From the NCBI GenBank assembly GCA_038225475.1, contig JBBRRA010000002.1:230993-294992 (forward strand): a DNA stretch of 64,000 nt, given 5' to 3'. Of this stretch, positions 1-7,562 are shown piece after piece. Within the stretch, counting starts at the first letter, position 1. Every line of letters begins with the position of its first letter. The notes below the pieces were generated by a model. That model saw only the letters and a program-made list of their open reading frames with translations, was not told the DNA's origin and did no database searches. The translations under genes and the position numbers were made by a program. This DNA comes from Polymorphobacter_B sp038225475. Its GTDB lineage: Bacteria > Pseudomonadota > Alphaproteobacteria > Sphingomonadales > Sphingomonadaceae.

Positions 1-157
1 GCAGGCGGCGGCGCGTAGCACAGGGCGAAGCGAAACAACAACGCGATAGGTCGCGCAACCTCGCTCGGCAGACTTCGTTTTGAGGGTCGAGCGTTGGTAA
101 AGACGAACAGACGCCCCGCCAACGCCGAATCAGTAATTTGCTTTGGGAGTTGCTTAA

Positions 158-475
158 ATGAAGATTTTGATGATTGCCGCCAGCGCGCTGCTGGCCACCG
201 CCGCCACTGCACAGACCACCGGTGCCCCCGGCCCGGCGACAACCGGCACGACGACCAGCCCGGCGACGAGCCCGGCAGCTGTCACACCGCCGGCCGCTTC
301 GCCCGACAGCACGATGGCACCGGGAACGATGCCGACCGAAACGCCCGCAGCGACGATGTCGTCGGGTACCATGGCCCCCGAAACCGCAACGACGCCGCCT
401 TCGGGGCGTTCGCATCGCGGTCACCGTTCGGGAACTGCCACCAGTCCGTCGACGACGATGCCGCCGAAGAACTGA
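158..475 (+). CDS. Small secreted Ala/Pro/Thr-rich protein, unknown function
   Basis: Encodes 105 residues. A short signal peptide (MKILMIAASALLATAATAQ, residues 1-19) is followed by a low-complexity tail of Ala, Pro, Thr, Ser and Met with no recognisable fold. GGGAG at 145-149 lies 8 bases before the ATG. The next gene (632) has the same style, a signal peptide followed by a Thr/Ala/Met-rich chain, so the two may be related periplasmic proteins. I do not recognise a family, and the function is unknown. A cell-envelope or metal-associated role would be a guess. Confidence 0.6.
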   Translation: MKILMIAASALLATAATAQTTGAPGPATTGTTTSPATSPAAVTPPAASPDSTMAPGTMPTETPAATMSSGTMAPETATTPPSGRSHRGHRSGTATSPSTTMPPKN

Positions 476-631
476 TAGCGTCGCAACGCCAGCGCGGGGT
501 CGCCTTACCGGGCGGCCCCGTCTTGGCGTTTGTTGCCTCGCAAATTTGTAAATCCCGGCGGCGGCCTGAAACTGCTATTCGGGCGACGCGGCGGGTATAA
601 TGCCGCGTCTATCCTAGGGGAGTTTCGAACG

Positions 632-922
632 ATGAACGCCACCTACCTTTTCGGAGCGGCCGTCGCCGCCGCGCTGGCTGCGGGCGCGTCTGCCCAGGCC
701 GCCGATGCGGCAATGGCCCCGGCCACCACGACGACCAGCACGACGATGACTCATGTGCATCACCATCATCACCATCATCACCACCACCGCCACATGGCGA
801 AGAAGACGATGACGTCGACCGCGCCCGACGGCTCGTCGACCACGACGACGACCGAGCGGATGAGCAACGATCACGCGAAGAGCAAGCCGATGACGCCCGA
901 CGCGATGGCGCCCAAGCAGTAG
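632..922 (+). CDS. Small secreted protein with a natural run of ten histidines
   Basis: Encodes 96 residues. The signal peptide covers residues 1-24 (ending ASAQAADA) and is followed by a Thr-rich stretch, then HVHHHHHHHHHHRH at about 41-54, then a Lys/Thr/Ser-rich tail. I chose the ATG at 632 rather than upstream in-frame codons because it starts the signal peptide and GGGGAG (617-622) precedes it by 9 bases. A ten-His tract would bind Ni, Zn, Cu or Co in the periplasm. Whether this is a metal sink or a simple-sequence expansion cannot be told from sequence. Confidence 0.65.
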   Translation: MNATYLFGAAVAAALAAGASAQAADAAMAPATTTTSTTMTHVHHHHHHHHHHRHMAKKTMTSTAPDGSSTTTTTERMSNDHAKSKPMTPDAMAPKQ

Positions 923-933
923 GCAGCAAGCGG

Positions 934-957
934 ACGCCGCGCCTATCGGCGCGGCGT
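934..957. terminator. GC-rich hairpin between convergent genes
   Basis: A perfect 10-bp stem (934-943 with 948-957) and a TATC loop lie between the stop of the small His-rich gene (922) and the stop of radC (966). Only a short TTTC follows on the + strand. It is probably a weak intrinsic or bidirectional terminator serving both convergent genes. Confidence 0.55.
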
Positions 958-965
958 TTCGCGCG

Positions 966-1652
966 TTACAGCAGCCCGAGCGCGCGGAAGCTGGCGTGGC
1001 CGGTGCGGCCGATCACGACATGATCATGGACACTCAGCCCCAGATGACGCCCGGCTTCGACGACCGCTTTGGTCATCGCAATATCATCGCGGCTCGGCGA
1101 CGGATCGCCACTGGGATGGTTGTGCACCAGCACCAGTCCCGACGCGCCCAGCTCGAGCGCGCGCTTGACGATTTCGCGCGGATAGACCGGTGCCGCGTTG
1201 ACGGTTCCGCTGCCCATCGCCTCGTCGCGCACCACGACGTTGCGGTTGTTGAGGAAAATCACCCGAAACTCCTCGGTGACCCGGTGCGCCATCGACGCAT
1301 GGAGATAGTCGGTCAATGCCTGCCAGCCGCTGAGCACCGGGCGGTCCATCGCCGCGGCGCGCAGGCTGCGCAGCGACGCTGCCTCGACGAACTTCAGTGC
1401 CGCCGCACCGCCCTCTGATAGTCCCTCGACGCGCGACAATTCGGCCGGGCTGGCCGCGAGGACCGCCGGGAACGACCCGAATTCGCTCAGCAGGCGCTTG
1501 GCGAGCGGTTTGGTGTCGCGCCGCGGGATCGCAAGACCGAGCACATATTCGAGCAGTTCATAGTCGAGGAAGGCATCGCCGCCGCCCTCGAGCAGCCGCG
1601 CACGCATGCGCCCCCGGTGCCCGGCGGGATCGGTACCGTCGTCGGTGCTCAA
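966..1652 (-). CDS. radC: RadC family JAMM-domain protein
   Basis: Encodes 228 residues, the normal family length. An N-terminal helix-hairpin-helix region (about 55-90, with RVEGLSEGGAAAL) precedes a JAMM/MPN+ metal site, HNHPSGDPSPSRDD, giving H177, H179 and D190 (HxHx10D). RadC proteins were named for DNA repair, but their activity remains uncertain. The start is a TTG that overlaps the TGA of map (TTGA), so translation is probably coupled to map. Confidence 0.92.
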   Translation of the reverse strand: MSTDDGTDPAGHRGRMRARLLEGGGDAFLDYELLEYVLGLAIPRRDTKPLAKRLLSEFGSFPAVLAASPAELSRVEGLSEGGAAALKFVEAASLRSLRAAAMDRPVLSGWQALTDYLHASMAHRVTEEFRVIFLNNRNVVVRDEAMGSGTVNAAPVYPREIVKRALELGASGLVLVHNHPSGDPSPSRDDIAMTKAVVEAGRHLGLSVHDHVVIGRTGHASFRALGLL

Positions 1653-2476
1653 GCGTAGGGCGGGTGGCTCAGCCCGGCTGGCGACAGCGTGAACACTTCG
1701 CAGCCGGTCTCGGTGATGCCGATCGAATGTTCGAACTGCGCCGATAGCGAACGGTCGCGCGTCACCGCGGTCCAGCCGTCGTCGAGCAGCTTGACCTCGG
1801 GACGGCCCAAATTAATCATCGGCTCGATCGTGAAGAACATGCCCGGCCGCAGCGGCACGCCCTTTCCCGGGCGGCCGATGTGGACCACGTTGGGCGCGTC
1901 GTGGAACACCTGGCCGAGCCCGTGGCCGCAGAAATCGCGCACCACCGAACACCGCTGTGCCTCGGCATAGCTCTGGATCGCCCAGCCGACATCGCCGAGC
2001 GTATTGCCGGGCTTTGCCACCGCAATGCCACGCTGCAGGCATTCCCACGTAATATCGACCAGCCGCCGCGCCTTCACGCCAACGTCGCCGACCAGATACA
2101 TGCGGCTCGTGTCGCCGTGCCAGCCGTCGACGACCACCGTCACGTCGATGTTGACGATGTCGCCGTCCTTCAACCGCTTGGCGCCCGGAATGCCGTGGCA
2201 GACGACATGGTTGACCGAAATGCAGCTGGCGTGGCTATAACCGCGGTAGAAAATGGTGGCGGGCACCGCGCCGCGCGCCATCACGAAGCGGTGGACCATA
2301 TCGTCGAGGTCGGACGTCAGCACTTCGGGTGCAACATGCGCGACGAGCATATCGAGCACTTCGGCGGCAAGCTTTCCCGCCGCTCGCATGCCGTCAAAGC
2401 CCGCGGGTCCGTGAAGCTTGATCGCACCCATAGACTCGTCGGCAGCGTCGATCTCGTAATTGGCGTCGGTGGTCAT
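1649..2476 (-). CDS. map: Methionine aminopeptidase, type I
   Basis: Encodes 275 residues. It removes the initiator Met from new proteins in the cytoplasm. The five dinuclear-metal ligands of the pita-bread fold are all visible: D111, D122, H185, E218 and E249, plus the conserved H94 in CHGIP. Length and motifs are those of type Ia bacterial enzymes, with an N-terminal tail about 15 residues longer than E. coli Map. It is upstream of radC in a two-gene leftward unit and diverges from the ethylene-receptor-like kinase gene across about 94 bp. Confidence 0.96.
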   Translation of the reverse strand: MTTDANYEIDAADESMGAIKLHGPAGFDGMRAAGKLAAEVLDMLVAHVAPEVLTSDLDDMVHRFVMARGAVPATIFYRGYSHASCISVNHVVCHGIPGAKRLKDGDIVNIDVTVVVDGWHGDTSRMYLVGDVGVKARRLVDITWECLQRGIAVAKPGNTLGDVGWAIQSYAEAQRCSVVRDFCGHGLGQVFHDAPNVVHIGRPGKGVPLRPGMFFTIEPMINLGRPEVKLLDDGWTAVTRDRSLSAQFEHSIGITETGCEVFTLSPAGLSHPPYA

Positions 2477-2570
2477 AGCCGATGATGTATGAAGTTATCC
2501 GGCTCGAAGCAATGTCGGCGGCGTGGAATAGCGGGACCGGGCGTATGGAGACCGGCGGGTGGGAGCAACG

Positions 2571-3758
2571 ATGATCGACTATTTCCAAAAGCTGCTCGGT
2601 GCGCGCGGCCTTGCGCCGCACGGCTTCTGCCTGTTGTGGGACCCGGCGCTGATCTGGACGCATGTTATTTCCGACGCGCTGATCGGCATCGCCTATTTCT
2701 CGATCCCCGTGGCGCTCGGCTATTTCCTGATCCGGCGGCGCGATGTTGCCTTCGGCTGGGTCGCGTGGCTGTTCGCCGCATTTATCACCGCGTGCGGCGT
2801 CACGCATTTCCTGTCGATCTGGGTGCTTTGGAACCCCGACTATGGCCCCGAGGCGCTGGTCAAGGCGGTAACGGCGGCAGTTTCGGTGACCACGGCAATT
2901 GCGCTTTGGCCGCTGCTACCGCGCGCGATCGCGCTGCCGTCGCCGGCGATGCTGCGACGCGCCAACGAAGACCTGTCGGTCGGCATTGCAGAACGCGACG
3001 CGGCGCTCGCCGCGCTGGCCCGCGAGACCACTGAGCGCCAACGCACCGAGGCGATGCTGCGCCAATCGCAAAAAATGGAAGCGATCGGCCAGCTGACCAG
3101 CGGCATCGCGCACGACTTCAACAATTTGCTGACCGTGGTGATTGCCAACCTCGACCGCGTCCAGCGGCTGCCCGAGGGCGACGAGCGGTCGCGTGGCGCG
3201 GTCGCGAACGCGCTGATCGGGGCGCAGCGCGCCGCGACGCTGACCGATCAGCTGCTGGCGTTTGCGCGCAAGCAGCCGTTGCTGCCGGTGGCGCAGAGCC
3301 TTAATCCAGTCGTGTTGCAGGTCAGCAGCATGGCGGCTGCGGCGCTGCCCAAATCGATCCGGATCGACACCGACCTTGCCGATGCGCTGTGGCCGGTGGC
3401 GATCGATACCGCGCAAACCGAAGCGGCGGTGCTCAATCTGCTCGTCAACGCGCGTGATGCGATGCCCAACGGGGGCGCGGTCACGATCCGGACGCGCAAC
3501 CAGCCCGACGGCAGCCATCCGGCACAACCCCCCGGCGACCATGTCATGCTCGAAGTCGTCGACAGTGGTTGTGGCATGTCGGCGGCGACGGTCGAGCATG
3601 CGTTCGAGCCGTTTTTCACCACCAAAAAAGTCGGCGAAGGTACCGGTCTGGGCTTGAGCCAGGTTTACGGCTTGGTTAAGCAGTCAGCGGGCCAAATCCA
3701 GATCGAAAGTGCGCCGGGCGAGGGAACCATTATCCGGATCTTCCTGCCCCGGCCCTGA
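2571..3758 (+). CDS. Histidine kinase with ethylene-receptor-like membrane domain
   Basis: Encodes 395 residues. Three predicted membrane helices span about 27-117, and the segment reads ISDALIGIAYFSIP then ITACGVTH. This matches the copper/ethylene-binding domain of Arabidopsis ETR1, whose key residues D25, Y32, I35, P36, C65 and H69 correspond here to D35, Y42, I45, P46, C75 and H79, a constant offset of 10. There is no GAF domain. A short coiled coil (about 127-170) leads to HisKA (GIAHDFNNLL, phospho-acceptor H181) and a HATPase domain (NLLVNARDAM, DSGCGM, GEGTGLGLS). I chose ATG 2571 over GTG 2559 because GGGAG (2561-2565) sits 5 bases upstream of it. A receiver gene follows 14 bp downstream. 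Ligand binding is inferred, not shown. Confidence 0.9.
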   Translation: MIDYFQKLLGARGLAPHGFCLLWDPALIWTHVISDALIGIAYFSIPVALGYFLIRRRDVAFGWVAWLFAAFITACGVTHFLSIWVLWNPDYGPEALVKAVTAAVSVTTAIALWPLLPRAIALPSPAMLRRANEDLSVGIAERDAALAALARETTERQRTEAMLRQSQKMEAIGQLTSGIAHDFNNLLTVVIANLDRVQRLPEGDERSRGAVANALIGAQRAATLTDQLLAFARKQPLLPVAQSLNPVVLQVSSMAAAALPKSIRIDTDLADALWPVAIDTAQTEAAVLNLLVNARDAMPNGGAVTIRTRNQPDGSHPAQPPGDHVMLEVVDSGCGMSAATVEHAFEPFFTTKKVGEGTGLGLSQVYGLVKQSAGQIQIESAPGEGTIIRIFLPRP

Positions 3759-3772
3759 AGCGGAGCGAAACT

Positions 3773-4129
3773 GTGCCGGAAACCGTACTGATCGTCGAGG
3801 ACGAGCGACTGATTCGGGAAGTGATGATGCTCGAATTCGAAGACGCCGGGTACACGGTCCTGACCGCGCAGGACGACCGCAGCGCGCTTGCCCACCTGAC
3901 CGGGCCCGAGCCGATCGACCTGCTGTTCACCGATATCCGCTTTCCCGGCGAACTCAACGGCTGGATGGTGGCAAAGCGCGCCGCCGAACTGCGTCCGGGG
4001 CTGCCGGTGATCTATGCGACCGGCTATACCGACGAACTGCCGCCGGGGATCGTGCCGGGGCAGTTGTTCCGCAAGCCATACCGCCCCACGCAAGTCATCG
4101 AAGCGGCGCGCGCGTTGCGCCGGAAATAG
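3773..4129 (+). CDS. Single-domain response regulator (receiver only)
   Basis: Encodes 118 residues forming one receiver domain: acidic pocket E9-D10, phospho-acceptor D54 (FTDIRFPGE), T83, and K101 (FRKPY). There is no output domain, so it must act by protein contact or phosphotransfer. It begins at GTG 3773 with GGAG (3762-3765) 7 bases ahead, and lies 14 bp after the ethylene-receptor-like kinase, its presumed partner. The FxGxLNGWxxA pattern after D54 is common in short receivers paired with NNLL-type kinases in alphaproteobacteria. Confidence 0.92.
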   Translation: MPETVLIVEDERLIREVMMLEFEDAGYTVLTAQDDRSALAHLTGPEPIDLLFTDIRFPGELNGWMVAKRAAELRPGLPVIYATGYTDELPPGIVPGQLFRKPYRPTQVIEAARALRRK

Positions 4130-4132
4130 CGC

Positions 4133-5065
4133 TCAGCGCCGCAGCACGAAACGCACCTTGCGGCCTCGAAAGTCGAGCGCCACGCGGCGGAAACTTTGCA
4201 GCACATCGGTTCCCAGCAGCATCGCGGGCTGGCGGTCGAGCCCGAACAGCTTGAACGGTGGCGCATCGGCAAAGGCGACCGGCACGCCGCGCAATTCGAT
4301 CTTGCCGATCATCACGATCGGCATGACCACCAGATTGGCGACGATCGTCTGGCCGGTCACGCTGACCAAGGTAATCGGCTGCGACGGCGGCGCACGGCGG
4401 CCGCGAAAGATGCGCGCCTGCAACGCCAGATTGCCCATCGTCAGCTCGGCACCGGTGTCGATCACCGCATAGATCGGCGTGCCATTCACGTCCGCCTGCG
4501 TCAGGATCAGCTGGCCCCGGCGGCGGTGCGCGGTGACAACGATCTCGTCTGCTCGGATGACCTCGGGACGGCGCGGGTCCTCGATCGTGACCCGCTTGGC
4601 ATCGAAATCGACCATCAGCCGCTGCTCGGACAACGCATCGATGCCGAGCAGCCCCTGCGCGCCGATAAACGCTTCGGACAGCGCGGGTGCGGCAATCGGC
4701 CCGACATTGGTATTGCCGAGGCGCAACCTGTCGATGACGACGGTTTCGACCCGGGTGGCACCTGCCATGCTTTGCAGCTGCACCGGATCGCCCGGCGGCA
4801 GCCCAAGGCGCGCCGCCAGCCCGGCACCGATCACCGACCGGTCGGCACCGCTGTCGACCAGAAAGCGGAACGGCCCCTGCCCGTTGACCGCGACATCGAC
4901 GTACATTCGCGTCCGGATTTGTTTGGCGGCAAGGCTTTCGCCGGTGATCTCGAGCGTATCGTCGAGCACGGCGGGCGGGATGGTGGGAACCGGCGCAGGG
5001 CGTTCCTGTGCGCCGATCCGGCTCGCCGCAAACGCCGCGAGCAGCATGATCGTCTGCAATTTCAT
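4133..5065 (-). CDS. Secreted retropepsin-like aspartic protease with two active-site motifs
   Basis: Encodes 310 residues from the ATG that begins a signal peptide (MKLQTIMLLAAFAASRIGAQ); longer in-frame starts add an unlikely Arg-rich leader. Two retropepsin signatures are present: FLVDSGADRS (D71) and AVIDTGAELT (D203). Each is followed by a hydrophobic-hydrophobic-Gly flap-end element (LLGIDAL and LLGTDVL). The protein therefore looks like a tandem, pseudo-dimeric aspartyl protease acting in the periplasm. It is convergent with the response regulator (3-bp gap) and divergent from the cinA-like gene. Substrate is unknown. Confidence 0.82.
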   Translation of the reverse strand: MKLQTIMLLAAFAASRIGAQERPAPVPTIPPAVLDDTLEITGESLAAKQIRTRMYVDVAVNGQGPFRFLVDSGADRSVIGAGLAARLGLPPGDPVQLQSMAGATRVETVVIDRLRLGNTNVGPIAAPALSEAFIGAQGLLGIDALSEQRLMVDFDAKRVTIEDPRRPEVIRADEIVVTAHRRRGQLILTQADVNGTPIYAVIDTGAELTMGNLALQARIFRGRRAPPSQPITLVSVTGQTIVANLVVMPIVMIGKIELRGVPVAFADAPPFKLFGLDRQPAMLLGTDVLQSFRRVALDFRGRKVRFVLRR

Positions 5066-5156
5066 GCCGCGATACGTGCGCCGTTCGGACGCGCCGGGCA
5101 AGCCACCGCGACTCCGGCCCTTTCGCGCCGCCGCCCCTTCGGCTAGACCCCGCCGC

Positions 5157-5915
5157 ATGGCAGCCCTTCCCGACCGTATCTATACCGCCGCGCTCGTCGT
5201 CATCGGCGATGAAATCCTGTCGGGGCGCACGCAGGATGCGAATCTCGCCTATCTTGCGAAATGGCTCAATGTCCAAGGTATCCGGCTGAAGGAAGTTCGC
5301 GTCGTTGCCGATGACATGGCGGCGATCGCCGGCGCGATCAACGCCGTGCGCGCCGCCTTCGACTATGTGTTCACCACTGGCGGCATCGGACCGACGCATG
5401 ACGACATCACCGTCGATGCGATCGCCGCCGCCGTCGGCGTTCCCGTCGTCATCCACCCGCAGGCCGAGGCGATCCTGCGCGGCTATTATGGTGACAAGCT
5501 CACCGATGCGCGCATGCGCATGGCGCGCGTGCCGGAAGGGTCCGAGCTGATCGAAAATCCGCGCACGAGCGCGCCGGGCATCCGGTGGCAAAATATTTTC
5601 ATCATGGCGGGCGTGCCGGTCATCACACAGGGCATGCTCGCCGCGCTCGACGGCAAGCTCGCGGGGGGCAAGCCGGTGCTCAGCCGCAGCGTCGGCGCAT
5701 GGACGATGGAAAGCCGCGTCGCCGCGCTGCTCGGCCAGGTCGAAAAAGCGCATCCCGGCGTCCAGATTGGCAGTTATCCGTTCTGGCGCGAGGGCCGGAC
5801 CGGAGCGAACTTTGTGCTGCGCGCGACCGATACGGCGTTGCTCGACACCTGCACCGCCGATTTGATCGTGGCGCTGAAGGCCGACGGCATCGATGCCGTC
5901 GACGGCGAGTTATAA
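5157..5915 (+). CDS. CinA-like molybdopterin-binding (MoCF) domain protein
   Basis: Encodes 252 residues of the competence/damage-inducible CinA N-terminal domain. Visible motifs are VVIGDEILSGRTQDAN at the start and TTGGIGPTHDDIT (about 77-89), the MoaB/MogA-type nucleotide/pterin pocket. The C-terminal nicotinamide-nucleotide amidase domain of full CinA is absent, as in many alphaproteobacterial homologues. The open frame continues upstream, but ATG 5157 begins the conserved domain. It leads into the lapA-like and pyrF genes. Confidence 0.88.
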   Translation: MAALPDRIYTAALVVIGDEILSGRTQDANLAYLAKWLNVQGIRLKEVRVVADDMAAIAGAINAVRAAFDYVFTTGGIGPTHDDITVDAIAAAVGVPVVIHPQAEAILRGYYGDKLTDARMRMARVPEGSELIENPRTSAPGIRWQNIFIMAGVPVITQGMLAALDGKLAGGKPVLSRSVGAWTMESRVAALLGQVEKAHPGVQIGSYPFWREGRTGANFVLRATDTALLDTCTADLIVALKADGIDAVDGEL

Positions 5916-5926
5916 GGAGCTCTGCG

Positions 5927-6259
5927 ATGAAAGCGCTCAGGCTGGTTCTATTCGGTGTCGTGCTCGGTATCTTCGGGCTGTTTTCCTATTTCAACTGGAC
6001 CGTTGTTCCAGTCGCGCTGGGATCGACGATCGTCGATATTCGCCTGCCGCTGGTGCTGCTCGCCGCGTTCGTGCTCGGCTGGCTCCCGACGCTGCTGATG
6101 CATTGGGCGGCGCGGTCGAGCTGGCGGCGGCGGCTGGCGAAGGCCGATCGCCTGCTCGAAGACGCGCTGTCGACCGGTCCGCGTTCTGCGCCGGCACCCG
6201 CGCCGATGCCGCTGCCATCGCAGGCACAGCCGATCGTGGTACCCCCGGCGGGCGCATGA
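5927..6259 (+). CDS. Small inner-membrane protein, LapA domain (DUF1049)
   Basis: Encodes 110 residues with two predicted membrane helices (about 4-25 and 41-63), a basic cytoplasmic segment (SSWRRRLAKADRLLEDAL), then a Pro/Ala-rich tail. LapA proteins work with LapB in regulating LPS synthesis in E. coli; here lapB is not adjacent. AAGGAG at 5914-5919 precedes the ATG by 7 bases. Its TGA overlaps the ATG of pyrF (ATGA), so it is in the same transcript. Confidence 0.75.
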   Translation: MKALRLVLFGVVLGIFGLFSYFNWTVVPVALGSTIVDIRLPLVLLAAFVLGWLPTLLMHWAARSSWRRRLAKADRLLEDALSTGPRSAPAPAPMPLPSQAQPIVVPPAGA

Positions 6260-6930
6260 GCAACCCGGTTTATCTGGCACTCGACACGCCCGACCTCGCG
6301 CGCGCCGGTGCGCTGGCGGCAGCGGTGCGCGACCATGTCGGCGGGATCAAGCTCGGGCTGGAATTCTTCGCAGCGAACGGCCCGGCAGGGGTTGCGGCGC
6401 TGAGTGCGCTCGGGCTGCCGGTTTTCCTCGATCTGAAGCTGCACGACATTCCCAACACGGTCGGCAAAGCCGTGGCGGCGTTGGCCGGGCTGGCGCCTGC
6501 CGTGCTGACCGTCCATGCCATCGGTGGCAGCGCGATGCTGGCGGCGGCAAAGGCGGCGGCCCCGCCGACCACAAAGGTCGTCGCGGTCACCGTGTTGACC
6601 AGCCTCGACGGGGGCGATCTGTCCGCCACCGGCATCGACGGCAGCGTCAGCGGCCAGGTCGAGCGGCTTGCGGCGCTGACCCGCGGTGCCGGGCTCGACG
6701 GCGTTGTCTGCTCGTCGCAGGAATGCGCCGCAGTCCGCACGGCTTGGCCCGACAGCTTTCGCGTCATTCCCGGGGTGCGGATGCCGGGCGATGCGAGCGG
6801 CGACCAGAAACGGATCATGACACCGCGCGAGGCGCTGGCAGCGGGCGCATCGATCATCGTCGTCGGGCGGCCGATCACACTTGCCGCAGATCCCGCCGCC
6901 GCTGCGCGTGCGATCACGGCGAGCCTTTGA
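6256..6930 (+). CDS. pyrF: Orotidine 5'-phosphate decarboxylase
   Basis: Encodes 224 residues. It decarboxylates OMP to UMP, the last step of de novo pyrimidine synthesis. The catalytic Asp-Lys-Asp set sits in FLDLKLHDIPNT (D59, K61, D64), with K32 in GGIKLG. It is followed by a phosphate-gripper region ending in ASIIVVGRPIT. The ATG overlaps the preceding stop (ATGA), and its TGA overlaps the TTG start of trpF. pyrD, the fourth step, is also in this window at 57.7 kb but is unlinked. Confidence 0.95.
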   Translation: MSNPVYLALDTPDLARAGALAAAVRDHVGGIKLGLEFFAANGPAGVAALSALGLPVFLDLKLHDIPNTVGKAVAALAGLAPAVLTVHAIGGSAMLAAAKAAAPPTTKVVAVTVLTSLDGGDLSATGIDGSVSGQVERLAALTRGAGLDGVVCSSQECAAVRTAWPDSFRVIPGVRMPGDASGDQKRIMTPREALAAGASIIVVGRPITLAADPAAAARAITASL

Positions 6931-7562
6931 CCGACATCAAGATCTGCGGGCTGAGCACGCCCGAAACGCTCGACGCCGCCGTCGGCGCGGGGGCGAGCCA
7001 TGTCGGCTTCGTGTTTTTCGCACGCTCGCCGCGCAATTTGTCGGCGGATCAGGCGCACGGCCTCGGCAACCGCGTCCCGCCGCATGTGCGCCGGGTCGGC
7101 GTGTTCGTCGATGCCGACGATGCGCTGCTCGATAGCGCGGTGGCGAGCGGCCTCGACATTCTGCAACTGCACGGCACCGAGACACCGGCGCGGATCGCGG
7201 CGGTGAAAGCGCGCTACCGGCTGCCGGTTTGGCGCGCGGCGGGCGTGGCGACCCGCGCCGATATCGACGCCGCGCGCCGCGCCGCGACCGACGCCGACCT
7301 GTTGCTGTTCGACGCCAAAGCGCCTAGTGGAGCGACCCTGCCGGGTGGCAACGGCGTGCGTTTCGACTGGCGCTTGCTCGGCGGCGTGACGATGTCGATG
7401 CCGTGGGGGCTGTCGGGAGGGCTCGACGCGCTCGGCGTCGGCGAGGCGGTGCGGGGCTGCCGGCCGCCGCTGGTCGATGTGTCGTCGGGCGTCGAGCACA
7501 CACCCGGCGTCAAGTCGGTCACGAAGATCAAGGCTTTCATCGAGGCGGTCAGGGCAGCGTAA
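6927..7562 (+). CDS. trpF: Phosphoribosylanthranilate isomerase
   Basis: Encodes 211 residues. It converts PRA to CdRP in tryptophan synthesis. The N terminus (TDIKICGLSTPE) carries the catalytic Cys7, and FDAKAPSGATLPGGNG and LSGGLD mark the rest of the barrel. The only sensible start is TTG 6927, which overlaps the TGA of pyrF (TTGA), so translation is probably coupled. Its TAA overlaps the ATG of trpB (TAATG). Catalytic residues and length are normal. Confidence 0.94.
   Translation: MTDIKICGLSTPETLDAAVGAGASHVGFVFFARSPRNLSADQAHGLGNRVPPHVRRVGVFVDADDALLDSAVASGLDILQLHGTETPARIAAVKARYRLPVWRAAGVATRADIDAARRAATDADLLLFDAKAPSGATLPGGNGVRFDWRLLGGVTMSMPWGLSGGLDALGVGEAVRGCRPPLVDVSSGVEHTPGVKSVTKIKAFIEAVRAA

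Noticed and set aside
1..157. Possible gene or RNA at the left edge
   Set aside because: An open frame from 94 exists but is a shifted reading of the small secreted gene. No stem-loop or coding signal is convincing.
4095..5753. 552-codon open frame on the minus strand across the retropepsin and cinA-like genes
   Set aside because: It runs antisense to cinA and out of frame with the retropepsin gene, with Arg/Asp/His-rich low-sense text. It is a by-product of high GC.
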